Assembly: GCF_014332515.1 (NCBI RefSeq)
Contig: NZ_VFSD01000002.1
Span: 1 to 64,000, forward strand
Source: Pontibacter beigongshangensis
Lineage (GTDB): Bacteria > Bacteroidota > Bacteroidia > Cytophagales > Hymenobacteraceae
DNA: 64,000 bases
Reading direction: 5' to 3'
The notes beneath the pieces were generated by a model. The model saw nothing but the letters and a program-made list of their open reading frames with translations, did not search any database and was not told the origin of the DNA. Both the position numbers and the translations under genes were made by a program. Positions 62,268-64,000 of this stretch are shown here, one piece after another (position 1 is the first letter of the stretch; each line of letters starts with the position of its first letter).

Positions 62268-64000
62268 ATGAGTAAAGACAAATACTTCATCATCGACTTC
62301 GACAGCACCTTTACACAGGTTGAAGCGCTGGATGAGTTAGGAGAAATTACACTGCAGGATGATGAGAATAAAAATCAGATCCTGACAGAGATTAAAAACA
62401 TCACCAACAGTGCTATGGATGGCAACAGCTCCTTCACCGAGGGCCTGTCCAGACGTTTGTCGTTGCTCCAGGCAAATCAGAAGCACCTGAACCCGCTTAT
62501 TGCCCGCTTAAAAAACAGAGTATCCAACTCCATCAGCCGAAACAAGCAGTTCTTCGAAGAATTTGCCGACAATATCTATATTGTATCCAGCGGCTTCAAG
62601 GAGTTTATCACGCCTATTGTAACGGAGTATGGCATTAAAGAAGAGAATATCTATGCCAACACCTTCCTTTACGATGAGCAGGGAAACATTATCGGCTTTG
62701 ATAAAGAAAATGTACTTAGTCTGGACAAAGGCAAAATAAAGCTTCTGGAAACCCTGGCCCTGGAAGGCGATGTGTATGTACTGGGCGATGGCTACACCGA
62801 CTACGAGATAAAAGAAGCCGGCCTGGCAAACAAGTTTTATGCTTTCACCGAGAACATCAGCCGCGACAATGTAGTGGCCAAGGCGGAGCATATTGCACCA
62901 AGCCTTGATGAGTTCCTTTACCAGAATAAATTACCTATGGCCATCTCCTATCCTAAAAACCGCATCAGTGTGCTGCTGCTCGAAAACATCCACCCGAAAG
63001 CAGTGGAGCTGTTCAAGCACGAAGGTTACCAGGTAGAAATTATGGCTGGTGCCCTGAGCGAAGATGAGCTTTGTGAGCGCATCAAAAATGTGTCGATACT
63101 GGGTATCCGGTCTAAAACGCATGTTACCAAGCGTGTGCTGGAGCATGCCAATAAACTGATGTGCGTGGGCGCCTTCTGCATCGGCACCAACCAGATAGAC
63201 CTGCCTGCCTGCACCGATGCCGGCGTAGCTGTGTTCAACGCCCCGTACAGCAACACCCGCAGTGTGGTAGAGCTTGCCATCGGCCAGATTATCATGCTGA
63301 ACCGCAACATCACCGAGAAGAGCATAAAGATGCACCGGGGCGAGTGGGACAAATCGGCTCACGGCAGCTTTGAAGTGCGCGACAAAAAACTGGGTATTGT
63401 AGGCTATGGCAACATTGGCTCCCAACTCTCTGTGCTGGCCGAAGCCATGGGCATGGAGGTGTACTACTACGACATTGTGGAGAAGCTGCAGCTGGGCAAT
63501 GCCCGCAAATGCGCCACGCTGAAGCAGCTGCTCGAAATCTGCGACATTGTGAGCTTGCACGTAGATGGCCGTCCGTACAACAAGAACATGTTCGGCGAAG
63601 ATGAATTTGCAGCCATGAAAGATGGCTCTATTTTCCTGAACCTGAGCCGCGGGCATGTGGTAGATATCGATGCGCTGGTAGCAGCCCTTAAATCAGGGAA
63701 AGTAAAAGGTGCCGCCGTGGATGTGTTCCCGGAAGAGCCTGCCACCAACAAAGAAGAATTTGTAAGCGAGCTGAGAGGCCTGCCAAACGTGATCCTGACT
63801 CCGCATATTGGCGGTAGCACCAGCGAGGCGCAGGAGAACATTGCCAACTTCGTTCCCAACCGCATCATGGACTATATCAACTCTGGCAATACCTACCAGA
63901 GCGTGAACTTCCCGAACATTCAGCTGCCTGAACTCAACAATGCGCACCGCCTCATACACCTGCACGCCAACGTGCCGGGCGTACTGGCCAGCATCAACAG
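62268..64000 (+). CDS. serA: Phosphoglycerate dehydrogenase with N-terminal HAD phosphatase domain, cut by window end
   Basis: Serine biosynthesis enzyme open to the right edge (577 complete codons; the family reaches about 630). Residues 1-215 are a HAD phosphatase (phosphoserine phosphatase-like): nucleophile motif IIDFDST with D10 and D12, IVSSGFKEF, and motif IV VLGDGYTDYE. Residues about 230-560 are a D-2-hydroxyacid dehydrogenase: IRSKTHVT, NAPYSNTRSVVELAIG, Rossmann GIVGYGNIGS (about 376-385), SLHVDG and TPHIGGSTSEAQ. A C-terminal ACT-type tail begins before the edge. The fusion could join the first and last step of serine synthesis in one chain. Such fusions exist in Bacteroidetes. 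Confidence 0.93.
   Translation, partial: MSKDKYFIIDFDSTFTQVEALDELGEITLQDDENKNQILTEIKNITNSAMDGNSSFTEGLSRRLSLLQANQKHLNPLIARLKNRVSNSISRNKQFFEEFADNIYIVSSGFKEFITPIVTEYGIKEENIYANTFLYDEQGNIIGFDKENVLSLDKGKIKLLETLALEGDVYVLGDGYTDYEIKEAGLANKFYAFTENISRDNVVAKAEHIAPSLDEFLYQNKLPMAISYPKNRISVLLLENIHPKAVELFKHEGYQVEIMAGALSEDELCERIKNVSILGIRSKTHVTKRVLEHANKLMCVGAFCIGTNQIDLPACTDAGVAVFNAPYSNTRSVVELAIGQIIMLNRNITEKSIKMHRGEWDKSAHGSFEVRDKKLGIVGYGNIGSQLSVLAEAMGMEVYYYDIVEKLQLGNARKCATLKQLLEICDIVSLHVDGRPYNKNMFGEDEFAAMKDGSIFLNLSRGHVVDIDALVAALKSGKVKGAAVDVFPEEPATNKEEFVSELRGLPNVILTPHIGGSTSEAQENIANFVPNRIMDYINSGNTYQSVNFPNIQLPELNNAHRLIHLHANVPGVLASIN

Overview
The window looks like the chromosome of a Bacteroidota (order Cytophagales) bacterium, most probably a Pontibacter-like member of the Hymenobacteraceae. 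This is inferred from gene content and was not checked by database search. Supporting signs are a type IX secretion C-terminal sorting domain and PorD-like protein, the bamD-rpoZ-coaBC-porD-recN gene order, BshA (bacillithiol), a malate:quinone oxidoreductase, a HAD/phosphoglycerate dehydrogenase fusion, and starts that mostly lack Shine-Dalgarno sites. Coding DNA is moderately GC-rich and spacers are AT-rich. No rRNA, tRNA, CRISPR array or prophage was seen.

Layout. 1-674 is a single-frame IS1-family transposase cut by the left edge. 848-8518 holds a WbqC-like protein, ClpC, an acyl-CoA carboxylase beta chain, an M42 peptidase and a BtuF-like metal receptor. 8507-14509 has a small hypothetical, aroB-aroA, an AI-2E-type permease and an M28 peptidase. 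15251-21314 has two exported orphans, then three YceI-like genes interleaved with two MarR regulators that share an operator-like palindrome. 21530-34193 holds a dipeptide epimerase, a T9SS cargo protein, a trans-sulfuration enzyme, paired membrane proteins, a HEAT-repeat/cyclophilin lipoprotein, an NAD epimerase, a small exporter and an AraC regulator. 34491-38979 has an AT-rich lipoprotein, lysS, three YtxH stress proteins (one fused to CsbD) and a Kazal-type lipoprotein. 39462-47483 (minus) is a housekeeping block: fabI, recN, a 76-aa protein, porD, coaB/coaC (split by one base), rpoZ, bamD and an OstA-like protein. 47703-64000 has tilS, mdh/mqo, mutL with two rhomboids, a GH3/serine-hydrolase fusion, bshA and the start of serA.

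The most unusual content is between the genes. One short hairpin repeat (core CTCCGGAG, end AATAATT) occurs 18 times in 64 kb in both orientations, never inside a gene. It is accompanied by a roughly 130-bp MITE-like element (three copies), a 300-375-bp element with terminal inverted repeats and GC-rich arms (two copies), two REPIN-like hairpin pairs of matching geometry, and several short spacer motifs. No transposase that would obviously mobilise them is present; the IS1-type gene is not an expected partner.
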